From contig AP018172.1 in assembly GCA_002368175.1 (NCBI GenBank), forward strand, positions 3,532,001 through 3,596,000: 64,000 nt of DNA, read 5' to 3'. The stretch's first letter is position 1. Each line of letters starts with the position of its first letter. Position numbers and translations under genes: made by a program. The notes under the pieces are model-generated. The model made no database searches. It was not told the DNA's origin and worked only from the letters and a program-made list of their open reading frames with translations. The DNA comes from Calothrix sp. NIES-2098 (GTDB lineage Bacteria > Cyanobacteriota > Cyanobacteriia > Cyanobacteriales > Nostocaceae). Below, piece after piece: positions 27,735 through 37,442 of the stretch.

Positions 27735-28025
27735 ATGTCTAGTGAGAAAGTTATAAATAACGCTCCCGTTGAATTATCAAACGAAGAACTCGACCAAGTT
27801 TCGGGTGGAATTGATATTTTCTTATCAGGGTCAATGTACGAGCAGAGGGATGTGTTTTCTTCTGTACGAAGAAAATCAAGACGTAGAGGTTTTGGCAGCA
27901 ATTCTATTTTTAGCTCTTCTTCTATATCTAGTGCTGCATTTCAAGTGGTTGGTTTGGGCTTTGATTCGGTTAGCGACGTTATGAGCTTTTTATCTGGGTT
28001 TGCCAGATTATTTGGCAGAAGATGA
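27735..28025 (+). CDS. Double-glycine leader peptide precursor (bacteriocin-like)
   Basis: A 96-residue precursor. I use the ATG at 27735, preceded by GATGGG, because the product then begins with a classical leader. Residues 14-25 (ELSNEELDQVSGG) match the LSxEELxxVxGG pattern recognised by peptidase-containing (C39) ABC transporters. The predicted core of about 71 residues starts IDIFLSGS, carries the basic cluster RRKSRRRGFG, a Ser-rich stretch, and a C-terminal amphipathic segment FLSGFARLFGRR. It has no Cys, so no lanthionine or thioether chemistry is suggested. No transporter, maturase or immunity gene lies nearby, so it is an orphan precursor. A strong terminator follows 57 bp downstream. 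Confidence 0.7.
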   Translation: MSSEKVINNAPVELSNEELDQVSGGIDIFLSGSMYEQRDVFSSVRRKSRRRGFGSNSIFSSSSISSAAFQVVGLGFDSVSDVMSFLSGFARLFGRR

Positions 28026-28412
28026 AGTTAGAGATATTGCACCCGTAAAATCTTGGTTAGACAACTCAACTTAGTGATGCTGTACCCCAACCGTTGGGGT
28101 ATTTTTTGTCATTTTTGTGTCTTGTGGCAGAACAAAGAGCAATATAGCACGTGGTAAAGTCTGGTCTAGAAAAGATATCCGCGATCGCCAAACAAGCTTC
28201 GCGGAGTTGGTTGGTGAGACTCAATATTGCCGCGAACTGTCACAAGTCCAGTTTGCAGCTTGGAGTTTCATACCATCGCAAATGCTGCTGGAAACCCAGA
28301 CTAAAAAAACTAGACCTTAACATGGGAGTGAATTTAAGCGTTACTATACCAATGAGCGATCGCACTCAAGAGCTGCAAAAGAAATATTTTCGAGCATGAG
28401 GAGCCAAGACTT
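28026..28412. other. Intergenic region before the hybrid kinase
   Basis: Holds the terminator at 28083-28107 and then about 300 bp with two HIP1-related sites. Short frames at 28117-28320 and 28322-28399 have no ribosome site or recognisable product and are not called. The kinase ribosome site GAGGAG is at 28398-28403. Confidence 0.5.
28083..28107 (+). terminator. Rho-independent terminator of the double-glycine peptide gene
   Basis: A perfect 8-bp stem TACCCCAA (28083-28090) / TTGGGGTA (28094-28101) with a 3-nt loop and six T residues. Confidence 0.85.
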
Positions 28413-31400
28413 GTGACTCAAGGGATGAAAGCCACTAGCAACGAAGACATTTTTGCTGGTGGTGGAGAGATGGGAATGCTCATGCAATCTTTCGATTGGT
28501 CACAAACGTCTTTGGGCCCAGTATCAGCATGGCCGCAGAGCCTCAAGACTTGCGTGCGAATAATGCTGACTTCTCGCCAAGCAATGTTTGTCTGGTGGGG
28601 TTCAGAACTCATTAACCTTTACAATGATGCCTACAAGGCAATTGTCGGTGGCAAACATCCTTCGGCTCTAGGACAGCCAGCTGCTTATGTGTGGCGGGAG
28701 ATTTGGGATCAAGTAGGGCCTAGGGCAGAATCAGCACTATTAAAGAATGAGGGTACTTACGACGAAGCGCTACTACTAATTATGGAGCGCAACGGCTACC
28801 CAGAAGAAACATATTATACATTTTCATATAGCCCAGTTCCTAACGACCAAGGCGGTACAGGTGGGATTATTTGTGCTAACTCAGACGACACGCAGCGAAT
28901 TATTAGCGAACGTCAGTTGGCACTACTGCGAGAATTAGCGGCGAGAACAGCCGACGCGCGCACATTTGATGCAGCTTGTACCCTGAGTGCGAGTTGTTTG
29001 GCAACTAATCCTTATGACCTGCCTTTTGCGATGATTTATCTGGTCGATCCAGATCGGCAGTGCGTGCTGTTGACTGGGACTTGCGGGATCGAACCAGACC
29101 ATGCGGCAGTTCCGCAAAAAGTCGATCTTAATGCCGATTCGGTTTGGCCGTTTGCGGAAATCATTAAAACGCAGAAGCCATGCCTAGTTTCTAATTTGGC
29201 AGCATCTTTTGTTAACCTGCCAACAGGCGCTTGGCAACGTCCTCCTCATCAAGCGGTAGCTGTGCCGATCGCACCATCGGGAAAGACTGGAAAAGCTGGT
29301 ATATTAATTGCTGGCTTAAACCCGTTGAGAATCTTTGACGACAACTATCAAAGATTCATCGATTTAGTTGCATCTCAGATTGGGGCGAGTATTGCTAACG
29401 CTCAAGCATACGAAGAAGAACGCAAACGTGCCGAAGCTTTAGCAGAAATCGATCGCGCAAAAACTGTTTTCTTTAGCAACGTCAGCCATGAATTCCGCAC
29501 TCCCCTCACCCTCATGCTTGGCCCTTTAGAAGATATCCTGGCTGATTCTTCTGGGCTGTTACCAAGCGATCGCGAACAGTTGGAGATTGTACATCGTAAC
29601 TCCTTGCGGTTGCTGAAGCTGGTGAATACACTCCTCGACTTCTCTCGAATTGAAGCAGGTCGAGTTCAGGCGGTATACGAGCCAACAGATTTGGCAATAT
29701 TTACCACAGATTTGGCAGGAGTTTTTAGATCTGCGATCGAACGAGCCGGGATGCGCCTGGTAGTTGATTGTCCCCACCTACCTGAACCCGTGTATGTAGA
29801 TCGGGAAATGTGGGAAAAAATTGTCCTCAACTTGCTTTCTAACGCCTTTAAGTTCACTTTTGCAGGAGAAATTGCCGTTAGCTTGCGCGATTTTCGCGAT
29901 CGCGTGGAATTGGAAGTGCGAGATACGGGCACAGGTATTCCTGCTGAAGAAATACCTCACTTATTTGAGCGCTTTCATCGGGTACAGGGAGCCAGGGGAA
30001 GAACTTATGAAGGATCGGGAATTGGTCTTTCCTTGGTTCAAGAACTCGTGCAATTGCATCACGGTACTATCGAAGTTACCAGTATTATCAACGAAGGTAG
30101 CAGTTTTAAAGTATCAATTCCTATAGGAACGGCTCATTTACCAAAATTTGGCGCAAGTCACACTCAGACAACTCGTTCGTTGGCATCAACTGCAATAGGT
30201 GCAGCTGCTTATGTCGAAGAAGCCCTGCGTTGGCTACCGCAAGAAGACAGGGAAACGCAAAGCCAGGAAGACGCAGAGAAATTATCGCCAACATTCCCCG
30301 CATCTCTATATCCCCGCGTTCTTGCGTCTGACTCTGCTCGTATTCTCTTAGCTGACGATAATGCTGATATGCGCGAATATGTGCAGCGTTTGCTGTTAGC
30401 TCAAGGCTATGAGGTAGAGGTAGTAGCAGATGGCTTGGCGGCTTTAACTGCTGTGCGTCAGCATCCACCCGATCTCGTGCTGACCGATATTATGATGCCT
30501 AGGTTAGATGGGTTAGGTTTGTTACAAGAGCTACGGGCTGACCCACATACCAGAGAAATGCCGATTATTCTGCTTTCTGCCAGGGCTGGGGAGGAGTCCC
30601 GCATTGAAGGTTTAGAAGCCGGAGCCGACGATTACCTCATCAAGCCGTTTTCAGCGCGGGAGTTGCTGGCTCGTGTCGAGGCAAATCTGAAGATGGCGCA
30701 GATGCGTCAAGAAGCAGTGCGACGAGAGCAAGAACTGCGAATTCAAACTGAAGCAGCCCGCAGTCAAATTAGCAATATTCTCGAAAGTATCACCGATGCT
30801 TTTGTGGCTTTCGATCGCGAATGGTACTACACCTACGCTAACGAACAAGCTACAAGACTATTGGAAAAATCCCAGGAAGAATTGCTTGGTAAGCAGGTAT
30901 GGCAAGAAGTATTTCCGGAATTAGTACCAAGTTTGGGATATGAAAAACTTCACTATGCTGTCAAGGAAAAGGTTTCCGTTGTCTTTGAAGAGTTTGTGGA
31001 ACCGATGGATAAGTGGTTGGAAATTCACGCTTACCCATCTCCAGATGGTGTAGCCGTTTATTTTCGCGAGATTACGGCTCGCAAACGGGCAGAAGCCGCA
31101 CTCAGCGCCAGCGAAGAGAGGTTTCGGGCGATTGTCAACCAAGCAGCAGTGGGAATTGCGCAAACCGATTTGACAGGTCGATTCCTGCTCGTAAACCAAA
31201 AGTATTGCGATATCCTTGGTTATTCAACGTCAGAATTATTACAAACAAGCCTAGAAGCAATTATTCATCCCGACGATTGGCCTTTACAAACAGAGCTTTT
31301 TCAAACTTTGGTAACGTCAGGAAATGACTTCACCATCGAGAAACGCTACATCCGCAAAGATGGTTCGCTGGTATGGGTGAGCAGTAGCGTGGCCGCCATT

Positions 31401-33155
31401 TGTGATGCAGCTGGCAAACCCCAGTCTACGATCGCGATCGTGCTAGATATCACGGAACGGAAACGTAATGAGGTAGAACGCGCTAGGTTACTGGCTCGCG
31501 AACAGCAGCAGACATCTCGGTTACAAAAGTTGGCGGAGGCATCCCTGACGATTAACTCAGTAGTATCACTGAATGAGAGATTGCGAATAATCACAGAGCA
31601 AGCCCGCGATATTATTGGCGCGCACCAGTCCGTGACTAGCATGACAGTTGATGATGACTGGGCACAGGGAATTCATACAATCTCGCTTTCCGATAAATAT
31701 GCCAAGTGGCGCAACTACAACGATAACCCCGATGGCTCAGGAATTTATACGTTGATTTGCAGCACACAACAGCCAATTCGGTTGACTCAGGCGGAACTAG
31801 AAGCACATCCGAGTTGGAATAAATTTGGCAAGGCTGGAGGTAAACATCCGCCAATGCGCGGTTGGCTGGCCGTACCTCTGACCAGCCGGAATGGGAAAAA
31901 TCTCGGATTGATTCAGCTTTCTGATAAATATGAGGGCGAATTCACCGCCGAAGACGAAGCGATTTTAGTGCAACTGGCTCAGATGGCAGCCTCAGCAATT
32001 GACAATGTTCGACTTTATGAAGCATCTCAACAAGCTAATCGCATCAAAGATGAATTTTTAGCAGTACTGTCTCACGAGTTGCGATCGCCCCTCAACCCGA
32101 TCTTAGGCTGGTCAAAGTTATTGCGCACTCAAAAACTGGATGCGGCCAAGACGGCGCAAGCTTTATCTACGATCGAACGCAATGCCAAATTACAAGCCGA
32201 TCTGATTGACGATCTGCTGGATGTTTCCCGAATTCTGCGGGGTAAACTCAGCCTCAATGTCTCTCCAGTGAACTTGGCTGCGACAATTCAAGCAGCAATA
32301 GAAACAGTACGGTTGGCGGCTGAAGCCAAGTCAATTCAAATACAGACGATATTGGCAGCAAATATTGGGCAAGTTGCTGGTGATGCCAATCGCTTGCAGC
32401 AAGTGATTTGGAATCTTCTCTCCAACGCCGTCAAATTTACACCAGAAGGCGGGCGAGTTGAGATTAGGCTCGAACAAATTGGCTCTGTGGCTCAAATCAC
32501 TGTCAGCGATACAGGTAAAGGGATTGAGCCTAATTTCCTTCCTTATGTATTTGACTACTTTCGCCAAGCAGATGCAGCCACAACCCGTAAATTTGGGGGA
32601 TTGGGTTTAGGGTTAGCGATTGTTCATCATTTAGTGGAATTGCATGGTGGTACAGTCTCTGCGGAAAGTCCAGGTGTTGACCGGGGTGCAACCTTTACGG
32701 TGAAATTGCCATTGATGCACAATCAATCTCAGACTCATCAAGATCCACAACAGTCTGAGCCTGCCGGAGATTTAAACGGTATAAAAATTTTATTCGTCGA
32801 TGATGATACAGATACCAGAGAATTTATTGCTTTCTTACTAGAACAGCATGGTGCAACGATCGCCGCAGTTGCTTCCGCCCAAGAAGCCCTCATAGCTTTG
32901 ACTCAGTTCCAGCCAGATATACTGTTGAGCGATATTGGAATGCCAGAAATGGATGGATATATGTTAATGCGACAGGTAAGATCCATGCCGCCAGAACAGG
33001 GAGGGCAAATTCAGGCGATCGCTCTCACCGCTTATGCTGGAGAAATAGACTATCAGCAAGCTATAACAGCAGGTTTTCAAAAGCATATTTCCAAGCCAGT
33101 CGATCCTGTGACGCTAATTGCCACAATTACTGAGTTAATTGCTAAAAATTCCTAG
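28413..33155 (+). CDS. Hybrid histidine kinase with two kinase cores and two receivers
   Basis: A 1580-residue cytoplasmic sensor, GTG start with GAGGAG 9 nt upstream. In order: a PAS-like N-terminus (about 20-160); a GAF-like region (170-335); HisKA with H359 (FFSNVSHEFRTP) and HATPase with DTGTGIP and GSGIGLSL; receiver 1 with D692 (LTDIMMP) and its Lys in LIKPF; a PAS (about 785-890); a second PAS starting ERFRAIVNQAAVGIAQ; GAF (about 1055-1200); second HisKA with H1221 (VLSHELRSP), HATPase with DTGKGIEP and GLGLGLA; and receiver 2 with D1507 (LLSDIGMP). No TM segments were seen, so it senses an internal signal. The duplication of the kinase-receiver unit allows an internal phosphorelay, but no HPt domain is included. 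No dedicated response regulator is adjacent. Fni follows 101 bp downstream. Confidence 0.9.
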   Translation: MTQGMKATSNEDIFAGGGEMGMLMQSFDWSQTSLGPVSAWPQSLKTCVRIMLTSRQAMFVWWGSELINLYNDAYKAIVGGKHPSALGQPAAYVWREIWDQVGPRAESALLKNEGTYDEALLLIMERNGYPEETYYTFSYSPVPNDQGGTGGIICANSDDTQRIISERQLALLRELAARTADARTFDAACTLSASCLATNPYDLPFAMIYLVDPDRQCVLLTGTCGIEPDHAAVPQKVDLNADSVWPFAEIIKTQKPCLVSNLAASFVNLPTGAWQRPPHQAVAVPIAPSGKTGKAGILIAGLNPLRIFDDNYQRFIDLVASQIGASIANAQAYEEERKRAEALAEIDRAKTVFFSNVSHEFRTPLTLMLGPLEDILADSSGLLPSDREQLEIVHRNSLRLLKLVNTLLDFSRIEAGRVQAVYEPTDLAIFTTDLAGVFRSAIERAGMRLVVDCPHLPEPVYVDREMWEKIVLNLLSNAFKFTFAGEIAVSLRDFRDRVELEVRDTGTGIPAEEIPHLFERFHRVQGARGRTYEGSGIGLSLVQELVQLHHGTIEVTSIINEGSSFKVSIPIGTAHLPKFGASHTQTTRSLASTAIGAAAYVEEALRWLPQEDRETQSQEDAEKLSPTFPASLYPRVLASDSARILLADDNADMREYVQRLLLAQGYEVEVVADGLAALTAVRQHPPDLVLTDIMMPRLDGLGLLQELRADPHTREMPIILLSARAGEESRIEGLEAGADDYLIKPFSARELLARVEANLKMAQMRQEAVRREQELRIQTEAARSQISNILESITDAFVAFDREWYYTYANEQATRLLEKSQEELLGKQVWQEVFPELVPSLGYEKLHYAVKEKVSVVFEEFVEPMDKWLEIHAYPSPDGVAVYFREITARKRAEAALSASEERFRAIVNQAAVGIAQTDLTGRFLLVNQKYCDILGYSTSELLQTSLEAIIHPDDWPLQTELFQTLVTSGNDFTIEKRYIRKDGSLVWVSSSVAAICDAAGKPQSTIAIVLDITERKRNEVERARLLAREQQQTSRLQKLAEASLTINSVVSLNERLRIITEQARDIIGAHQSVTSMTVDDDWAQGIHTISLSDKYAKWRNYNDNPDGSGIYTLICSTQQPIRLTQAELEAHPSWNKFGKAGGKHPPMRGWLAVPLTSRNGKNLGLIQLSDKYEGEFTAEDEAILVQLAQMAASAIDNVRLYEASQQANRIKDEFLAVLSHELRSPLNPILGWSKLLRTQKLDAAKTAQALSTIERNAKLQADLIDDLLDVSRILRGKLSLNVSPVNLAATIQAAIETVRLAAEAKSIQIQTILAANIGQVAGDANRLQQVIWNLLSNAVKFTPEGGRVEIRLEQIGSVAQITVSDTGKGIEPNFLPYVFDYFRQADAATTRKFGGLGLGLAIVHHLVELHGGTVSAESPGVDRGATFTVKLPLMHNQSQTHQDPQQSEPAGDLNGIKILFVDDDTDTREFIAFLLEQHGATIAAVASAQEALIALTQFQPDILLSDIGMPEMDGYMLMRQVRSMPPEQGGQIQAIALTAYAGEIDYQQAITAGFQKHISKPVDPVTLIATITELIAKNS

Positions 33156-33256
33156 GGCGGACAATGCTCCATGCCCAATACCCTACATATACCGTTTCCT
33201 AGAATCCCTGAACCTGTAACAATAGCGATCGCAACAGCTTTGATTTTTACCTACCA

Positions 33257-34306
33257 GTGAACGTCCCTAACAACAACTCAGATCAAACCCAGTCTCGTAA
33301 AGCGGAGCATATTCGCATTTGCCTAGAAGAAGATGTTCAATGTCGCCAAATAACCAATGGACTAGAGCGCTATCGTTTTACCCATTTTTGCTTACCCGAA
33401 CTAGACCGCAATGATATAGATATCAGTACAAATTTTTTGGGAAAACGCCTAGGCGCACCTTTGTTAATTTCTTCCATGACTGGCGGAACTGAACAAGCAG
33501 GAATGATTAATCAGCGTTTGGCGCAAGTTGCCCAAGAATACAAAATTGCAATGGGCGTTGGTTCTCAGCGCGTAGCGGTGGAAAAACCCCAGGTAGCTGA
33601 GACTTTTGCTGTACGCAAGTATGCCCCTGATGTTTTGTTATTGGCTAATTTGGGTGCGGTGCAACTTAACTACAAGTATGGTTTTGAGGAATGTCTGCGG
33701 GTAGTTGATATTTTAGAAGCTGATGCTTTGATTTTGCATCTCAACCCTTTACAAGAATGCATTCAATCTCAAGGCGATACTAATTTTCGTGGATTGATTG
33801 ACAAAATTGCTATATTATGCTTTAAGTTACCAGTGCCGGTGATTGTCAAGGAAGTGGGAAATGGAATTTCCGCCGCAATGGCAGAGAAATTACTCGCGGC
33901 TGGAGTCAGGGCGATTGATGTAGCGGGTGCGGGAGGAACTTCTTGGGCAAAAGTAGAAAGCGAACGAGCAGATAATGACTTGCAACGTCGCTTGGGCAAG
34001 ACTTTCGCTGATTGGGGTATCCCAACAGCAGAGTGTATTACAAATATTCGCGCGATCGCACCCCATGTACCGTTAATCGCCTCAGGCGGCTTGCGTCACG
34101 GCCTCGATGTCGCAATGGCGATCGCCTTAGGAGCAGATATCGCTGGTTTAGCCATGCCATTTCTGCAAGCAGCAGTGACATCAGAAGCCGCACTTGTGGA
34201 TTTGGTTGAGGTATTAATTGCGGAAATCACCACAGTATTATTTTGTACTGGGAATGCGACTTTAGATCGATTAAAGCATTCTGGAAGTTTACAACGGATA
34301 CAATAA
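33257..34306 (+). CDS. fni: Type 2 isopentenyl-diphosphate isomerase (FMN-dependent)
   Basis: A 349-residue enzyme that interconverts isopentenyl and dimethylallyl diphosphate, using reduced FMN and Mg. GTG start at 33257. Typical features are LISSMTGGTEQAG near the FMN site, GVGSQR, LILHLNPLQECIQSQGDTNF with the substrate/Mg residues, and GAGGTSWAKVES followed by IASGGLRHGLD for phosphate binding. Cyanobacteria commonly use this type instead of IDI-1 for carotenoid, chlorophyll phytol and quinone precursors. Length and motifs are complete. Confidence 0.92.
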   Translation: MNVPNNNSDQTQSRKAEHIRICLEEDVQCRQITNGLERYRFTHFCLPELDRNDIDISTNFLGKRLGAPLLISSMTGGTEQAGMINQRLAQVAQEYKIAMGVGSQRVAVEKPQVAETFAVRKYAPDVLLLANLGAVQLNYKYGFEECLRVVDILEADALILHLNPLQECIQSQGDTNFRGLIDKIAILCFKLPVPVIVKEVGNGISAAMAEKLLAAGVRAIDVAGAGGTSWAKVESERADNDLQRRLGKTFADWGIPTAECITNIRAIAPHVPLIASGGLRHGLDVAMAIALGADIAGLAMPFLQAAVTSEAALVDLVEVLIAEITTVLFCTGNATLDRLKHSGSLQRIQ

Positions 34307-34395
34307 TGAGTACGTATGCGATCGACAAATCTTCCAATTAAATAAATATTTCTATTCCTTGTCCACTTTTTATTGACTATTAACTATTAACTAAA

Positions 34396-36231
34396 ATGCG
34401 TAATTTTCTCCAACAAACTTTTGCCAGTTTAGTAGGCAGCTTACTAGGACTGATTATTTTCAGCGGTATCGGAGCTACTGGACTATTATTACTGCTATTT
34501 GCGGCGGCTACATCCAAAGAGACAGGGCCAGAAGTCAAAGATAAGTCGGTAGTAGTTTTTGACTTATCAATGAATATCACCGATGGCGAACCTAAGTCTG
34601 CTGAATTTTTTCAGAAGGCGCTATCCGGTGTCGAAGAAAACCAGATGTCATTGCGCAACGTTCTGGATAGTTTAGAAAAAGCGCGGCGCGATCCTCGAAT
34701 TGTTGGTATTTATCTGGATGCAACGCGCACTAACTCGACTAATAGTGCAGGCTATGCATCGATGAAAGAAATCCGCCAAGCATTAGAGAAGTTCCGCGCG
34801 TCGGGGAAAAAGATCGTCGCCTATGGTAAGGACTGGGACGAAAGACAATATTACCTCAGTTCGGTAGCAGATACTGTTGTACTCAATCCCTTGGGGATGA
34901 TGGAAGTTAATGGGTTGAGTTCGCAGCCGATGTTTTTGGCAGGTGCATTGCAGAAGTATGGTATTGGCGTGCAGGTTGTCCGCGTCGGCAAATTTAAAGG
35001 TGCAGTCGAACCGTTTATTCTGACAAAGTTGAGTCCAGAAAACCGCGAACAAACTCAGAAATTGTTAGATGATGTGTGGTCAGAGTGGCGCACATCTGTA
35101 GGCGCAAGTCGCAAAATTGGCGTTGATAAGTTGCAGGCGATCGCAGATAATCAAGCAGTATTGGAAGCACCAGCAGCAAAATCTAGGGGTTTGGTAGATC
35201 GCATAGCTTATGTTGATGAAGTCATTAGCGACCTGAAAAAGTTAACCGCTAGCGATAAAGATGATAAAACCTTCCGCCAAATTAACCTGAACGAGTATGC
35301 TCAAGTTCCCGGTAAAACCCTAGGTGTAGAACGCAAATCTAAAAATCAGATTGCGGTTGTTTATGCTGAAGGCGAAATTGTAGATGGCAAAGGTGACGAT
35401 GGCGAAATCGGAGGCGATCGCTTTGCTAAAATCTTCAACAAACTGCGACAAGACGATCGTGTCAAAGCTGTAATTTTGCGAGTAAACAGTCCCGGTGGTA
35501 GCGCTACCGCCGCTGAAGTGATGCAGCGAGAAGTGCGACTCACGCGTGCAGTTAAACCAGTTGTAGTTTCAATGGGAGATGTCGCTGCTTCTGGTGGTTA
35601 CTGGATTTCTAGCGACTCTAACCGCATTTTTGCCGAACCCAATACAATTACAGGTTCTATTGGTGTGTTTGGGTTACTGTTTAACGGTCAAAAATTAGCA
35701 AACGATCATGGTATCACCTGGGATTCTGTGAAAACCGGACGCTATGCTGACAGTCAAACAGTTTCTCGTCCCAAATCACCCCAAGAATTAGCCATTTACC
35801 AGCGCAGTGTGAACCGAATTTACAATCTGTTTCTCAATAAAGTTTCTCAAGGCCGCAAACTCCCAGAGTCTAAAGTAGCAGAAATTGCCCAAGGAAGAGT
35901 TTGGTCGGGTACAGCCGCCAAACAAATTGGTTTAGTAGATGAAATTGGCGGTCTGAATACTGCTATCGAATATGCTGCTCAACAAGCAAAGCTGGGGAAA
36001 GATTGGCAAATCAAAGAATATCCCCAAACTAGCAGTTTTGAAGAACGCTTTTTTGGCAAAGCAACCGAAGAGGCGCGGACTGCTTTAGGGATAAAGGCAA
36101 CAGAAATCAAACCTGCCAATCCCCTCACGGCTGAATTTCAGAAACTACAACAGGAATTAATAATGCTGCAAAAAATGAACGATCCCCAAGGAGTTTACGC
36201 ACGCTTACCTTTTAATCTCAAAATCGATTGA
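34396..36231 (+). CDS. sppA: Signal peptide peptidase SppA, 67-kDa type
   Basis: A 611-residue membrane-anchored serine protease (family S49) that digests cleaved signal peptides. A single N-terminal TM helix (about 14-36) precedes two tandem S49 domains. The N-terminal domain carries the candidate general-base lysine in AYGKDWDERQYYL. The C-terminal domain has VNSPGGSATAAE and the nucleophile serine in GDVAASGGYW. This tandem form resembles E. coli SppA (618 residues). A terminator follows directly. Cyanobacterial SppA forms have also been linked to light acclimation and phycobilisome turnover. Confidence 0.9.
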   Translation: MRNFLQQTFASLVGSLLGLIIFSGIGATGLLLLLFAAATSKETGPEVKDKSVVVFDLSMNITDGEPKSAEFFQKALSGVEENQMSLRNVLDSLEKARRDPRIVGIYLDATRTNSTNSAGYASMKEIRQALEKFRASGKKIVAYGKDWDERQYYLSSVADTVVLNPLGMMEVNGLSSQPMFLAGALQKYGIGVQVVRVGKFKGAVEPFILTKLSPENREQTQKLLDDVWSEWRTSVGASRKIGVDKLQAIADNQAVLEAPAAKSRGLVDRIAYVDEVISDLKKLTASDKDDKTFRQINLNEYAQVPGKTLGVERKSKNQIAVVYAEGEIVDGKGDDGEIGGDRFAKIFNKLRQDDRVKAVILRVNSPGGSATAAEVMQREVRLTRAVKPVVVSMGDVAASGGYWISSDSNRIFAEPNTITGSIGVFGLLFNGQKLANDHGITWDSVKTGRYADSQTVSRPKSPQELAIYQRSVNRIYNLFLNKVSQGRKLPESKVAEIAQGRVWSGTAAKQIGLVDEIGGLNTAIEYAAQQAKLGKDWQIKEYPQTSSFEERFFGKATEEARTALGIKATEIKPANPLTAEFQKLQQELIMLQKMNDPQGVYARLPFNLKID

Positions 36232-36240
36232 AGAATTCAG

Positions 36241-36279
36241 AAACAATAAGTGGGGATTCAAACCCCTACTAATTGTTTT
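36241..36279 (+). terminator. Terminator of sppA
   Basis: AAACAAT and ATTGTTT form an outer stem; AGT-GGGG and CCCC-ACT form the inner stem with one bulge; the hairpin continues into TTTT. It begins 9 bp after the sppA stop. The symmetric outer arms could also allow weak function in reverse. Confidence 0.65.
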
Positions 36280-36308
36280 GCACCAAATCAGAGCGATCGC
36301 AATAGGTT

Positions 36309-36331
36309 CGACCGCGCATCTTAGGCGGTCG
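36309..36331. repeat. Small GC-rich inverted repeat
   Basis: CGACCGC (36309-36315) and GCGGTCG (36325-36331) flank a 9-nt loop between the convergent sppA and peptidoglycan-binding genes. No T-run follows. Role unknown. Confidence 0.3.
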
Positions 36332-36465
36332 AGGCTTGTTGTCTGTCTTGCTTCTGTTGGAAAGTAGCCAAGCTGATACGAGCTGCCATGCGGAGTGGGA
36401 AACTTAACTAGTGCAAGACTTCAATCAAAATTTTCTTTGATATCAAATTCCACTTTCAGGAATTA

Positions 36466-37173
36466 CTACTTCTTCCAAAGTTCAGTAAATTTCTGATATA
36501 CATCTGGAGATATCTGACGTTGTAAGTAACTGAGCGCTTTATCTTGATGCGGTTTTTCGTCATAAGAATTGCACACATCTTTTAGCTTAACTAGTACAGG
36601 ATTGACATCATTGGTTTGTCGCCACTCGTTGGTAAAATTCTTTAAAATGTCTGGACTTAACTGATTTTCTAAATATTTTAGTGCTTCGAGATAACTAGGC
36701 TTTTTCGGGTTCGATTTGAATTGAATGCACACATCTATTAGCTTAACGTTATTAGTTGGTAAACTTGATTGGCTTAGAATTGTGCGTGCCTCCTTGTCAG
36801 CAATACCATTTACCGTCAAACCTTGTTTTTGCTCAAACTCCCCTACCGCTTTATAAGTTTCTGGCCCATAAAACGGTTTGTCTGAAGGTATCTGAGTTTC
36901 AGTAGCGAAACCGTGACGTTTCAAATTTTGCTGAAGGCTGACAATTGTATCGTACAAGACTTTCTTGGTTTGTTCGCCAGCATCGCCATCAGCTTTTAGG
37001 GGTGGATAATCTTGCTGAAATTTTTTAATTGCTGTGACGGTGGGTGCATCTGTCAAAGGGTTGTTATTCGTCTTCCAGGGAGGACTGTTACCAGGAACCT
37101 TACTATCAGGAGCTAAATATCCGAAACCAATTAAGATATTACGGATAGCTTCATTGGTGTAGTTAGTTGCCAT
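36466..37173 (-). CDS. Peptidoglycan-binding-domain protein with duplicated C-terminal motif
   Basis: A 235-residue protein. The ATG at 37173 is chosen because AAGGAAG lies about 8 nt upstream; an in-frame start at 37308 would add a 45-residue leader of different composition. Two PG_binding_1-like helical units follow: one around TNEAIRNILIGFGYL to TVTAIKKFQQDYPPLKADG, the second around IVSLQQNLKRHGF to KAVGEFEQKQGLTVNGI. The C-terminus has two copies of about 45 residues, each LxDVC...ALxYLxxQxSPD....F...W. No signal peptide is visible, so export is uncertain. It lies 269 bp beyond the STAND-WD40 gene on the same strand. Confidence 0.65.
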   Translation of the reverse strand: MATNYTNEAIRNILIGFGYLAPDSKVPGNSPPWKTNNNPLTDAPTVTAIKKFQQDYPPLKADGDAGEQTKKVLYDTIVSLQQNLKRHGFATETQIPSDKPFYGPETYKAVGEFEQKQGLTVNGIADKEARTILSQSSLPTNNVKLIDVCIQFKSNPKKPSYLEALKYLENQLSPDILKNFTNEWRQTNDVNPVLVKLKDVCNSYDEKPHQDKALSYLQRQISPDVYQKFTELWKK

Positions 37174-37442
37174 GTTTTTTGCTTCCTTGATAACTAAATT
37201 ACTGATGCTGAAAGCTGGGAAAACTGTTTTAAAGTTGATGCTGTCGTAGAAGTTATACGCGAAATCTTGCAACTTTCCTGTATTTATTGCGTGATAGCTA
37301 TCTAGCAAAATATCAGAAAATTATCAAAACCATCCAGCTTGGTGCCCCTTTCTTTGGGGACTTTTACCTAGATCCTTTGTCACAAAACAAGGAAGTTATT
37401 GAACTGGAATGGTACAAACGGGGTCAGGATATTCCCTGCCCC

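Noticed and set aside
28117..28399. Short frames upstream of the hybrid kinase, including a 25-codon one at 28322
   Set aside because: No ribosome site and no recognisable product; they overlap each other and the kinase leader.
36241..36279. GGGGATTCAAACCCC resembles a tRNA T-arm
   Set aside because: No acceptor, D or anticodon arms around it; the outer arms and T-run make it a terminator of sppA.
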